Positions 1-7,793 of a stretch of DNA of 59,444 bases are shown in pieces. Origin of the DNA: Oscillospiraceae bacterium (lineage in GTDB: Bacteria > Bacillota > Clostridia > Oscillospirales > Ruminococcaceae); the NCBI GenBank assembly GCA_016296505.1, contig JAEDJD010000012.1, forward strand, positions 1 to 59,444, written 5' to 3'. The notes under the pieces were generated by a model that did no database searches, was not told where the DNA came from, and saw only the letters and a program-made list of their open reading frames with translations. Both the position numbers and the translations under genes were made by a program. The first letter of the stretch is position 1, and the number at the start of each line of letters is the position of its first letter.

Positions 1-1
1 A

Positions 2-1510
2 TCCGGCGATATGCCGCGCAAGAAGAAAAAGAAACGTCCGGTTGACGGGGCAGCGGCAGCAGAACGCCGTCCTGTATCTGCGTCGGAACAAACGGCAGCA
101 TCCGACGATGTGCCGCGCAAGAGAAAAAAGAAACGTCCGGTTGACGGGGCAGCGGCAGCAGGACGCCGTCCTGTATCTGCGCCGGAACAATCGGCAGCAT
201 CCGGCGATGTGCCGCGCAAGAGGACAAAGAAACGTCCGGTTGACGGGGCAGCGAGAGCAGAACATCGTCCTGTATCTTCGGAAAAGCTTCGCCCTCCGGT
301 ACAGGTAGCGGCAAGTCGCAGTATTCCAGCAAGATATCCTGCGGAACGGTCGAGACAAAATGCTGCATCCGCTGAAAAAAACACCAACACTCGTTTTCTC
401 AGCACAGGAATGTTTCTGATTTTCGTTGTGCTGTATGTGGTTGTCTGTCTGATTGTGATGTACAGCATGATGAAAAAAGCAAACAAATATCTTGCGGAAT
501 ACGAAAGCTCTCGCCCGAAATATACCATGGAAAGCTATATTAAGACATTGGGTGAAAGCTTTCTGGCAGATATGATGACGCAGGCAACTGCCGGTCTTAA
601 CTTTACCGCGTATGAAAAGCCGGAAATGCTCTATGAATTAGCACGCAGTCAGGCTGGGACTATCGGAGAATTTACGTATCAGCGCGCGGAGGATTTTACA
701 GATTCCCGTCCCAATTATTATATTTTGCAGGATGGCGAGGCGATTGCAAAAGTTCCGCTTGCACGTTCCGGCTGGACGGAAAAGTATAGTTTTCCGGAGT
801 GGCGTGTTGACGCGCCGGTTTCTGTGATTTCGCTTCAGGCTTCTCCAGTATTTACGCTGACCGTTACAATGCCGGAGGGGGCGACTATGCAGGTGAACGG
901 CGTGGATGTGCCGGAGGATCAGTATCTTGAAACAGAATCCGAATTTCATCTCAGCCCGACAGAGCTGTACTTTATGCAGCAGCCGATGGCGCGCAAATGT
1001 GTGATCGGTGGATTATATTGTGCGCCGAAGGTGACTGTGACCGACGCAGACGGAAATGTTCTGGAGCCGTATAAAACACCGTCTCCCGATCATGCGTCAC
1101 AGGAATACGTATTTCCGATTGCAGACAACAAGAATCCGGATCCCGCATTGACCGACCGCGTTACAGCGCTGACGAAGGCGTACATGAATTACGTCATCAA
1201 TACGCGCTGCGAGTTGGACCAGAATCTTGCCGTTCTCAGCAATTATATGCTGGCAGGCTCTCCGTTTTCTAATTTGATGTATACGATTGCTTCGGATATC
1301 TGGTATAATAATGATCCGAATATGCGTGAGGATCATGTTTTTGAAATCACACATATCAAGCAGTATGCGGATAATGTCTGTACGGTTGATGTTCGTCTGG
1401 AATCTACGATCGGTAAGGTTGCCGTCAATGATTACGCCTGTACGGTTCGCTGGGTGATGGTCAATACCGGCTATGGCTGGTATGCAACGAATTTTTCGCT
1501 GCATAAGTGA
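2..1510 (+). CDS. Membrane-anchored protein with basic tandem repeats, 5' end outside window
   Basis: Partial at the left edge: the reading frame is open from base 2, and the first ATG (11) replaces the Val that begins the other repeat units, so it is probably internal. About 502 residues are visible. The N-terminal part is three 33-residue repeats (third incomplete), each with a Lys/Arg cluster followed by an Ala/Pro/Ser stretch. Counted from the ATG at 11, one hydrophobic segment lies at about residues 131-152, so the basic repeats are predicted cytoplasmic and the roughly 345-residue C-terminal part extracellular. The last ~120 residues look like a small alpha+beta domain of NTF2-like character; this is a weak resemblance only. 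The gene is followed at 1520-1562 by a GC-rich inverted repeat containing 'gccgcggc', a plausible terminator. I do not recognise the family. Confidence 0.75.
   Translation, partial: SGDMPRKKKKKRPVDGAAAAERRPVSASEQTAASDDVPRKRKKKRPVDGAAAAGRRPVSAPEQSAASGDVPRKRTKKRPVDGAARAEHRPVSSEKLRPPVQVAASRSIPARYPAERSRQNAASAEKNTNTRFLSTGMFLIFVVLYVVVCLIVMYSMMKKANKYLAEYESSRPKYTMESYIKTLGESFLADMMTQATAGLNFTAYEKPEMLYELARSQAGTIGEFTYQRAEDFTDSRPNYYILQDGEAIAKVPLARSGWTEKYSFPEWRVDAPVSVISLQASPVFTLTVTMPEGATMQVNGVDVPEDQYLETESEFHLSPTELYFMQQPMARKCVIGGLYCAPKVTVTDADGNVLEPYKTPSPDHASQEYVFPIADNKNPDPALTDRVTALTKAYMNYVINTRCELDQNLAVLSNYMLAGSPFSNLMYTIASDIWYNNDPNMREDHVFEITHIKQYADNVCTVDVRLESTIGKVAVNDYACTVRWVMVNTGYGWYATNFSLHK
11..275 (+). repeat. 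99-bp in-frame tandem repeat, ~2.7 copies
   Basis: Units start at 11, 110 and 209 and are nearly identical in DNA for two full copies; the third diverges after about 65 bp. Each unit encodes 33 residues: PRK(K/R)xKKRPVDGAA, then RRPVSA and an AAS(D/G)D end. The array probably extends left of the window, because bases 2-10 encode the SGD that ends a preceding unit. Confidence 0.9.
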
Positions 1511-1573
1511 ACATATATTTCCAAAAGCCGCAGTATCTGATACAGATGCCGCGGCTTTTGCATAAAATAGGGG

Positions 1574-1602
1574 TTGACAAACCGGAAAAAAGAGATTATA
1601 AT
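1574..1602 (+). promoter_or_regulatory. Sigma-A promoter of the ilv T-box leader
   Basis: Consensus -35 TTGACA (1574-1579), 17-bp spacer and consensus -10 TATAAT (1597-1602). Transcription would start near 1609 and run through the T-box leader into ilvB. Confidence 0.85.
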
Positions 1603-1608
1603 GAGCAT

Positions 1609-1908
1609 ATAGAAATGCGATGAAGGGAATAGAAAAGCTGGAATTCCGTCTTGCAGAGAGCTGCCGTATGCCGAAAGGCACTGCTGAAAGGCAGCAGACG
1701 TCTCCGGTCATAAGTCCTCCCTGAGCAGCCGGACAGAACAGCGTCTTGCTCATTAAGTCCGGACGGGTTCTCCCGTGACAGAGAAATGCGTTGCATTGAC
1801 GCATATGAGTGGGCGCGTTTGCGTCAAAAAGAGTGGTACCGCGGAGCATACAGATGTATCTTCGTCTCTTTCTTGCCGAATGAAGCGGCGTGAAAGAGAC
1901 GTTTTTTC
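1609..1908 (+). ncRNA. T-box leader of ilvBN
   Basis: The canonical T-box bulge sequence (GTGGTACCGCGG, 1833-1844) is followed by a Rho-independent terminator: arms 1863-1872 and 1892-1901, then six T's (1902-1907). Upstream, an AGAGAG-type bulge and a GCTGAAAGGCAGC loop resemble the distal end of T-box Stem I. By T-box logic, an uncharged tRNA stabilises an antiterminator and lets transcription reach ilvB. Given the downstream genes, the sensed tRNA should be for a branched-chain amino acid. I could not fix the specifier codon: GTC near 1708 is one candidate and CTC near 1703 another. Confidence 0.88.
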
Positions 1909-1951
1909 ATATTCCCTATATGCCGGAGAACGGATAAAAGGAGGCGTAATC

Positions 1952-3655
1952 ATGCAGATGACAGGCGCACAAATTGTGATTGAAACACTGGTCGAGCAGG
2001 GCTGCGATGTGCTGTTTGGATATCCGGGCGGACAGGTCATAAACCTATTTGATGAACTGTATCGCAGTCGTAACCGGATCCGGCATATCCTGACTGCACA
2101 CGAGCAGGGTGCTGCTCATGCAGCGGACGGCTATGCAAGAGCGACCGGTAAAGTCGGCGTTGTGATGGCGACCTCCGGACCGGGCGCGACCAATCTTGTG
2201 ACCGGCATTGCGGCAGCTTATCTGGATTCCGTGCCGATGGTGGCGATTACGGGAAATGTTCCGTGCAGTCAGATCGGCAGAGATAGTTTTCAGGAAGTTG
2301 ATATCGTCGGCGTCAGTATGCCGGTGACAAAGCATAATTTTATTGTCAAGCGTGTGGATGAGCTTGCTGAAACCATTCGTGCGGCATTTCAGATTGCAAA
2401 ATCCGGCAGACCGGGACCTGTTTTGGTCGATATTCCGAAGGATGTGCAGGAGGCGGTCTGTGATCATACGCCATATACGCATCCGATAGAGCCTGATAGA
2501 ATCAGACCGGCATCGGATGAACGGCTTAGAAAAGCGGCGAAGATGCTTGCAGAAGCGAGAAGACCGTATATTTATTTCGGCGGCGGTGTGATTGCAGGAA
2601 ATGCTTCTGCGGAGCTGATTGCGCTTGCGGAAAAGCTCGATGCGCCGATGGGCTGTTCTTTGATGGGACTCTCTGCGGTACCGTCATTGCATCCGCTTTT
2701 TCTCGGTATGCAGGGAATGCACGGTCATTTTGCGTCTTCTGCGGCAGAGGACGCGGCGGATCTGGTGCTTGCGCTCGGAGTACGGTTCAGCGACCGCGCA
2801 ACCGGTGAACAGGGACGATTCTCCGCACATTTCAATATTATTCATATTGATATTGACGGTGCAGAGCTGAATAAAAATATATCCGCGGCGCTGACGATTC
2901 GAGGCGATCTGAAGGACGCTCTGAAACGGCTCTATGAACTTGTAGAACGGCGACACAATCCTGTTTGGCGTAAGCAGATTGACCGGCTCCGGCAGGAGGA
3001 AACCGCACGAACGGCGTATTCTCATGCACTGTTGGAAAAGAAGCTGTGCGATTCGGAAAACTATTTGACGCATTATCAGATTATAGACGCGGTCAGCGCG
3101 GCAGCGCCGGCGGATTCTGTGATTGTCACAGATGTTGGACAGCATCAGATGTGGACTGCGCAGCGGTATCCACTTCGGCAGCCGCGTTCTTTTCTGACGA
3201 GTGGCGGACTTGGTGCGATGGGCTTCGGGCTTGGCGCGGCGATCGGTGCGAATATTGCAACCGGCAGACGCGCTGTGCTGTTTACGGGCGACGGCAGCTT
3301 CGGCATGAATCTCAATGAACTGGCAACTGCAGTTTCGGAGCAGACGGATGTTACGGTGATCATTATGAATAATGGTGCGCTCGGTATGGTGCGGCAATGG
3401 CAGACTCTCTTTTTTGACAGCCGCTATTTCGGTACAACGCTGAACCGCCAGACGGATTTTGTCAAGGTCGCTGAGGGCTTTGGCGCGTCCGGCGCAAGGG
3501 CATCGACGCCGGTACAGCTTTCCGACGCGCTGCATCGAGCTTTTTCGCAGTCCGGACCGTTTGTGATAGACGCGCATATGTGCAGCGATGAGCTTGTGCT
3601 GCCGATGTTGCCGCCGGGCAGTTCGATTGATCATATCATTACAGAGATAGAATAA
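1952..3655 (+). CDS. ilvB: Acetolactate synthase, large subunit
   Basis: Catalytic subunit of acetohydroxyacid synthase, the ThDP/FAD/Mg enzyme for the first common step of Val/Leu/Ile synthesis. The product is 567 residues, the usual length. The activating glutamate is in HEQGAAHAADGYA (E51) and the ThDP/Mg motif GDGSFGMN starts at residue 446. The frame is open upstream to 1775, but that lies inside the T-box leader. The start at 1952 is preceded by AAAAGGAGG and is the sensible one. ilvN follows after 25 bp, so the two subunits are made together. Expression is expected to be controlled by the T-box leader. Confidence 0.96.
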   Translation: MQMTGAQIVIETLVEQGCDVLFGYPGGQVINLFDELYRSRNRIRHILTAHEQGAAHAADGYARATGKVGVVMATSGPGATNLVTGIAAAYLDSVPMVAITGNVPCSQIGRDSFQEVDIVGVSMPVTKHNFIVKRVDELAETIRAAFQIAKSGRPGPVLVDIPKDVQEAVCDHTPYTHPIEPDRIRPASDERLRKAAKMLAEARRPYIYFGGGVIAGNASAELIALAEKLDAPMGCSLMGLSAVPSLHPLFLGMQGMHGHFASSAAEDAADLVLALGVRFSDRATGEQGRFSAHFNIIHIDIDGAELNKNISAALTIRGDLKDALKRLYELVERRHNPVWRKQIDRLRQEETARTAYSHALLEKKLCDSENYLTHYQIIDAVSAAAPADSVIVTDVGQHQMWTAQRYPLRQPRSFLTSGGLGAMGFGLGAAIGANIATGRRAVLFTGDGSFGMNLNELATAVSEQTDVTVIIMNNGALGMVRQWQTLFFDSRYFGTTLNRQTDFVKVAEGFGASGARASTPVQLSDALHRAFSQSGPFVIDAHMCSDELVLPMLPPGSSIDHIITEIE

Positions 3656-3680
3656 GTAGTATACGGATACGGAGGAGCAT

Positions 3681-4199
3681 ATGGAACAGCAATATGTGAT
3701 TGGCGTACTGGTTGCGAATATTTCAGGCGTACTGTCCCGCGTATCGGGGATGTTTACGCGGCGCGGCTTCAACATCGACAGCCTGACCGTCAGCGAGACA
3801 GAATCAGCGGGGCTTTCCCGTATTACGGTTGCGTTTCGCGGTGATGATGATATCAAGGAGCGCATTGTGACGCAGCTTGAAAAGCTGCATGATGTCAAAG
3901 AGGTTGAGGTACTTGATCCGCGTGAAACCATGATTCGGGAATTGCTGTTGATTAAGGTGCGCAATGACGCCGAAACGCGGCAGGATATCATAGCGGCAGT
4001 AGAAATATTCCGTTCTAAGATTGTTGATTATTCCAAGGAGGCGCTTGTCTGCGAGTTGACCGGTGAAACGTCAAAAATTGACGCGTTTATTGATCTGATG
4101 AAGGCATATGGCATCATGGAGATGTGCCGGACGGGTATCGTGGCGCTCGAACGCGGTGCAAATTGTCTGCGGACGCGCAAAGAAGCCGCAGTAGAATGA
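3681..4199 (+). CDS. ilvN: Acetolactate synthase, small regulatory subunit
   Basis: Regulatory partner of IlvB, 172 residues. It opens with an ACT domain (VLVANISGVLSRVSGMF, then RGFNIDSLTV), the site of valine feedback binding in this family. The C-terminal region activates the catalytic subunit. The ribosome site GGAGG lies just before the ATG. It is cotranscribed with ilvB and followed 12 bp later by the YhfC-like gene. Confidence 0.95.
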   Translation: MEQQYVIGVLVANISGVLSRVSGMFTRRGFNIDSLTVSETESAGLSRITVAFRGDDDIKERIVTQLEKLHDVKEVEVLDPRETMIRELLLIKVRNDAETRQDIIAAVEIFRSKIVDYSKEALVCELTGETSKIDAFIDLMKAYGIMEMCRTGIVALERGANCLRTRKEAAVE

Positions 4200-4211
4200 G
4201 ACTGAAAGCAG

Positions 4212-4877
4212 ATGAATGATATGAATTGTATGTTGGCAGGAATGGTACGGATGCTCACAGCTCCGGTGCTGCTGATTCTCTGGCACAAAAAGACCGGTGC
4301 GCGTATCTATCCGGCTCTGGTTTCCTTTGGCGTATGCGTTCCGGCGTTTATCATCGGATATGTGATTCGCTCTTGCTTCGACATGGAAAGCTTTGTAGGC
4401 TATCGTCTCGCAAATGGACTGCTCTACGGCATTCTTGAGGAGGGCGCGAAGTTTCTGGCGATGAAATTTCTGCTTGAGAACTATGACAGCAGAAAGGACG
4501 CCGTGACATATGGTTTGGCGCACGGCTATCAGGAAAGCTTCTCTGCCGGATTATCCTGCTTCGGGCTGATCGGCAGCAGCATTATCGCTTCGGATATGTT
4601 CGGAGTCAATCTCTGGATCGCAGTGAATGGCGTGGTATTTACTGTGTCGCTGACGGTTCTGATTTTCTATGGCATTCAGATGGGAAAATCAAAGCTGACG
4701 CTGCCGGTTGCGATATTTGTACACGCGTTCAGCAATGCGATCGGGGGGATATTTTATTATGCGGCGGCGATTGTCATATTTGCGGACGGTCTGATTACCG
4801 CCGGCGTCTGCTATGCGGCATACCGCTGCTGGAAATCATTATGGGAGCTATCTGATGATGAAGCAGTCATCCTATAG
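4212..4877 (+). CDS. YhfC-family intramembrane metalloprotease-like protein
   Basis: A 221-residue multi-pass membrane protein with about seven hydrophobic segments. Three polar motifs sit in or next to membrane helices: LEEGAKF (~77), GLAHGYQES (~101) and HAFSN (~172). This Glu-Glu / His / His arrangement is typical of the YhfC/PrsW/CPBP group of putative membrane metalloproteases. The substrate is unknown. It lies 12 bp after ilvN and 34 bp before the DUF815 ATPase gene, so it may be cotranscribed with both. A link to branched-chain amino acid synthesis is not implied by the sequence. Confidence 0.75.
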   Translation: MNDMNCMLAGMVRMLTAPVLLILWHKKTGARIYPALVSFGVCVPAFIIGYVIRSCFDMESFVGYRLANGLLYGILEEGAKFLAMKFLLENYDSRKDAVTYGLAHGYQESFSAGLSCFGLIGSSIIASDMFGVNLWIAVNGVVFTVSLTVLIFYGIQMGKSKLTLPVAIFVHAFSNAIGGIFYYAAAIVIFADGLITAGVCYAAYRCWKSLWELSDDEAVIL

Positions 4878-4911
4878 TCAAAACGTATTCGTCTTGAAAA
4901 GGTAAGATACA

Positions 4912-6105
4912 ATGGGAAAAAATAAAAAACTACAAGAAATTGATCTGGCGCTCAATTCGCTGGTCGTATTCCGGAAGCTGCTGACAAATGACGTCATGCT
5001 GCCGCTGCGTGCGCTGCTCGATACGGAAACCATGGATCCGATGATCCAACTGCGGCAGTATACGGAATTTATTACGCGGCTTTATGCGCGCAGCATGAAT
5101 CTGACGGAGTATATCTTTCGGTTGATATGCGAGGATGATAATTTCTATGTCCGTGCTGTGGCGCGCGGCGATGAAATTGCGGAAATGCTTGCAGCCTGCG
5201 TGCAGAATGAGCTTGCAATTTTGCAGCGCCTTGCGCGAATTCGTCCGCATGAACTGCAGAAAGAGGTTTCCTACTATGGCGTTCTGCCGGAGTGGAAAAA
5301 TTCGGATCTGGATTTCGGAGCAGAGTATCATGCGCGTCTGCGTCAGATCGGGAAATATGGCTATGGCATTTATGCTGCAAATCCGATGTTTGTGATTCGT
5401 GATGAACAAATCGTGCCGGTAAAATATCCGGATCGTGTGCAGCTCTCATCGCTGTCGGGCTATGAACCGGAGCGTCAGGCGGTGATTGCAAACACGCTTG
5501 CGCTTCTGAATGGAAAATACGCGCAGAATGTTCTGCTTTACGGCGACGCTGGAACCGGTAAATCCACAACCGTCAAGGCGATCGTCAACGCGTATTTCGG
5601 AGAAGGCCTGCGTCTGATTCAGATTTCCAAAGCCGATCTGCCCATGCTGCCGGTTATCATGGAACGGATTCACGATAATCCGCTGAAGTTCATATTGTTT
5701 GTGGATGATCTGACCTTTGCCGCCGGCGATGATAGCTTCGGCATTTTGCGTGCGACGCTGGAAGGCTCGGTCGCGGAACGTCCTGCCAATACGGTGATCT
5801 ATGCGGCAAGCAGCAGTCAATATCTGAAGCCTTCGGATTTTGCAGACGCGAATTCTGTATCGCCGGTGCCGGATGTGATACCGGAGCAGCAGGCTTTGGC
5901 AGGAAGATTCGGGATACGTGTTTGTTTTCGCCGTCCGGATCGGGCAGCGTATCTTGGCTTTGTGCAGGAATTGGCAGAGCAATATGATTTGCATATGGAT
6001 TCTGCCGTGCTGCATCAGGCGGCGGAGGAATTTGCACAGCGCAGCGGAGGCCGTTCACCGCGTGCTGCAAAGCAGCTGATCGAACAATTGAAATCTGCGG
6101 AGTAA
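4912..6105 (+). CDS. DUF815-family AAA-like ATPase
   Basis: A 397-residue protein. The N-terminal ~190 residues are helical and lack motifs I know. The C-terminal part is an ATPase with a Walker A motif GDAGTGKS (211-218), a Walker B-like ILFVDDLTF, and a Ser-rich sensor region (IYAASSSQYL). This matches the DUF815 family, uncharacterised P-loop proteins related to the DnaA/ClpA AAA group. The target is unknown. It is the last gene before the bidirectional terminator at 6115-6153. Confidence 0.82.
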   Translation: MGKNKKLQEIDLALNSLVVFRKLLTNDVMLPLRALLDTETMDPMIQLRQYTEFITRLYARSMNLTEYIFRLICEDDNFYVRAVARGDEIAEMLAACVQNELAILQRLARIRPHELQKEVSYYGVLPEWKNSDLDFGAEYHARLRQIGKYGYGIYAANPMFVIRDEQIVPVKYPDRVQLSSLSGYEPERQAVIANTLALLNGKYAQNVLLYGDAGTGKSTTVKAIVNAYFGEGLRLIQISKADLPMLPVIMERIHDNPLKFILFVDDLTFAAGDDSFGILRATLEGSVAERPANTVIYAASSSQYLKPSDFADANSVSPVPDVIPEQQALAGRFGIRVCFRRPDRAAYLGFVQELAEQYDLHMDSAVLHQAAEEFAQRSGGRSPRAAKQLIEQLKSAE

Positions 6106-6114
6106 GCGAAAAAA

Positions 6115-6153
6115 CAGCCGTGAAACAGCGTAAGAATACCTGTTTCACGGCTG
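6115..6153. terminator. Bidirectional terminator between DUF815 gene and coiled-coil gene
   Basis: Perfect 14-bp arms (6115-6128 and 6140-6153) around an 11-base loop. An A-tract on the left side (6109-6114) gives the minus-strand transcript a U-tract, so it terminates the coiled-coil gene well. The plus-side T-run is weak. Confidence 0.8.
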
Positions 6154-6195
6154 ATGTTCTATCCTTGAAATAGCCTGCATAATCAAGTCGTCCGA

Positions 6196-6651
6196 TTACC
6201 ACATAGTATCGGAGTCGTCGTTATATTTTGATTCGGTTGAATCCCATAAAAAACGCTGCACATCTTCTTTCAGCTTGATGCCGCGGTTACGGGTTTCTGC
6301 TGCGAGCACGTTCATATCCTCGTAGAGATTGTCCATATCGCTTGACAGTACCTTTGTTGTTTCCTGAAGCGCTTCAATGCGGTCTTCAAGGATATCGGCG
6401 GTCTGATCAATCGAATCCGCACGATCCGTAAGCGAATCCAGATGCCGCTGAATATTATGCAGCAGACTGCGCAGTTCTTCCTGATCGGCAAGCATTTTCT
6501 TCTGGGTTTCATGCAGCGCCTCAATGGCTACGACAGCCTTTTCCAGTGTCGCATGATCCCGTTCCTGATGCGCGGTCAGCTTTCCGGTCTGCTTTTCCAT
6601 TTCTTCTGCTTCGGCTTCAAGCTCTGCAAGCCGCATGGACATTTCATCCAT
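6196..6651 (-). CDS. Coiled-coil protein of unknown function
   Basis: A 151-residue, strongly charged protein that is heptad-like over most of its length (MRLAELEAEAEEMEKQ onward). It has no signal peptide, membrane segment or enzymatic motif. The start at 6651 is chosen for two reasons: a GGAAGGAG site lies 11 bases upstream, and a promoter at 6689-6717 puts the transcript start near 6682, which excludes the in-frame ATG at 6717. It may be a scaffold or a cell-division/chromosome-associated coiled coil, but nothing decides this. Confidence 0.75.
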   Translation of the reverse strand: MDEMSMRLAELEAEAEEMEKQTGKLTAHQERDHATLEKAVVAIEALHETQKKMLADQEELRSLLHNIQRHLDSLTDRADSIDQTADILEDRIEALQETTKVLSSDMDNLYEDMNVLAAETRNRGIKLKEDVQRFLWDSTESKYNDDSDTMW

Positions 6652-6688
6652 TGCAATTCCGGCTCCTTCCGTCATACGTTTTGATGTC

Positions 6689-6717
6689 ATTATACCGTAT
6701 TTCGCAGCGGATGTCAA
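6689..6717 (-). promoter_or_regulatory. Promoter of the coiled-coil gene
   Basis: On the minus strand: consensus -35 TTGACA (6717-6712), 17-bp spacer, consensus -10 TATAAT (6694-6689). The gene is therefore its own transcription unit, although it follows the sigma-like gene. Confidence 0.85.
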
Positions 6718-6725
6718 GCAATGAT

Positions 6726-7037
6726 TTATAGATAGTATTGCAGCACTTCACGCAAGCGATTTCTTGCGCGGGAAAGCGTTCGCGAGACGGTTCCGATGTT
6801 GACGCCGTATTCTTCGGCGATTCGTTTCATTGTTTTCATTTTTATATAGTATTCCTGCATATAGGTACGCTGCACTGGCGTGAGAGCGGCTTGCCATGCA
6901 TGACGCAGTGCTTTGACGATCATTCTGCCGCCGTCCGGCTCACGGAGCAATCGTTCTTCTGCTTCGGCGGAAAGTCTGCCCACGAGTTCCGGATCAAAAG
7001 CGAGCACATCGCAGGAGACTCTGCGGCGGCGGCTCAA
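6726..7037 (-). CDS. Sigma-70 region 4-like helix-turn-helix protein
   Basis: A 103-residue basic protein. The C-terminal half (from LTPVQRTYMQEYY to TVSRTLSRARNRLREVL) matches sigma region 4 / ECF-type HTH, with recognition helix around NIGTVSRTLSRAR. There is no region 2, so it is not a complete sigma factor. More likely it is a small DNA-binding regulator. The start overlaps the stop of the upstream coiled-coil gene by 4 bp (ATGA), so the two are translationally coupled. Confidence 0.8.
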   Translation of the reverse strand: MSRRRRVSCDVLAFDPELVGRLSAEAEERLLREPDGGRMIVKALRHAWQAALTPVQRTYMQEYYIKMKTMKRIAEEYGVNIGTVSRTLSRARNRLREVLQYYL

Positions 7038-7306
7038 TTCTGCTCCTTTTCAGCATAGAATCCGATATCACGCATACAGCTCGTGATTTCATAATATTCG
7101 GCGTGCAGCAAATCAATACGGCGCTCTAGAATTCGCTGGGCGTTAGCAGATTCCAAAGTATTTTTTTTATGATTCTGCATCGCTTTCAGTTCCAGTTTCA
7201 GTGTTTGAAGCCGCTGCTTCAGACGGTCTGCCGCGTCGCTGTACTGTTGCAGCATGACGGTGTATGGCTGATCTTGCACCCATGCTTCCTGTTGATTTTG
7301 ATTCAT
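7034..7306 (-). CDS. Small coiled-coil protein, coupled to sigma-like gene
   Basis: A 90-residue, Gln/Leu/Glu-rich helical protein with a coiled-coil middle (AADRLKQRLQTLKLELKAM). An AGGAGG site precedes the ATG. It is the first gene of a two-gene operon with the region-4-like HTH protein (4-bp overlap), transcribed from the strong promoter at 7384-7412. Function unknown. The pairing suggests it may modulate the HTH partner, which is inference only. Confidence 0.75.
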   Translation of the reverse strand: MNQNQQEAWVQDQPYTVMLQQYSDAADRLKQRLQTLKLELKAMQNHKKNTLESANAQRILERRIDLLHAEYYEITSCMRDIGFYAEKEQN

Positions 7307-7361
7307 AAATGATTCCTCCTGTTTCGCGGGAAATGCGTCCTGAATATGTTTTTTTTGATAT

Positions 7362-7375
7362 AGAACATTTGTTCT
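7362..7375 (-). promoter_or_regulatory. LexA-like palindrome at the transcription start
   Basis: AGAACATTTGTTCT contains GAAC-N4-GTTC, the core of Gram-positive LexA (SOS) boxes. One position in the central four bases departs from the usual CGAACRNRYGTTCG, as do the outer bases. It begins about 8 bases downstream of the -10 element, where a bound repressor would block initiation. Being a LexA site is inference. Confidence 0.5.
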
Positions 7376-7383
7376 TCATTTTT

Positions 7384-7412
7384 ATTGTAACAAAGAATTG
7401 CGGCGTTGTCAA
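7384..7412 (-). promoter_or_regulatory. Promoter of the coiled-coil/sigma-like operon
   Basis: On the minus strand: consensus -35 TTGACA (7412-7407), 17-bp spacer, -10 TACAAT (7389-7384). The rest of the 487-bp interval 7307-7793 holds the xylanase promoter and leader; I see no gene in it. Confidence 0.85.
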
Positions 7413-7696
7413 GCAGGTGTTTCTTGTATGTGCAAAATAATGCACACCGCTAGTTGCGATTTGCTGCGGTGAATCAGCGGCATTTTCAATCTTTTCGCCG
7501 CGATTATCGCAAGATTTGCATACGAAAAAGCGATATCGTAATATAATAAACGGCGGATTGACTAAATATCCATGCAAAATCCTACGATATAGCAATCACA
7601 ATAAACAAAAACAGGCGGCGAATCAGACAACTTCGCAAAAGAAAGAATGCTTCGCAATAATTGAGCGGTTTTCTTGAATTTCAGCAAAAAATGCTC

Positions 7697-7725
7697 TAGA
7701 CTTGCAGAAGTTTTTATGCTAAACT
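7697..7725 (+). promoter_or_regulatory. Probable extended -10 promoter of the xylanase
   Basis: -35 TAGACT (7697-7702), 17-bp spacer, extended -10 TGcTAAACT (7717-7725). It starts a leader of about 60 bases. That leader contains an 8-bp hairpin (7742-7760) near its 5' end and a GGAGGGG ribosome site before the ATG at 7794. Confidence 0.55.
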
Positions 7726-7793
7726 TAAATTACGAAAGGATCACGTACTGGGAGTGCGTGGTGAGGTATTCATAACACTTTTGGAGGGGTATT

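Noticed and set aside
1775..1951. Extended N-terminus of ilvB
   Set aside because: This stretch is the T-box antiterminator/terminator region. The start at 1952 has a strong ribosome site and the family's normal N-terminus.
2684..3991. 435-codon open frame antisense to ilvB/ilvN
   Set aside because: No domain, no ribosome site, spans two convincing genes on the other strand.
7167..7595. 142-codon minus-strand frame upstream of the sigma-like operon
   Set aside because: It overlaps the consensus promoter, the LexA-like box and the first gene of the operon in another frame, and shows no domain.
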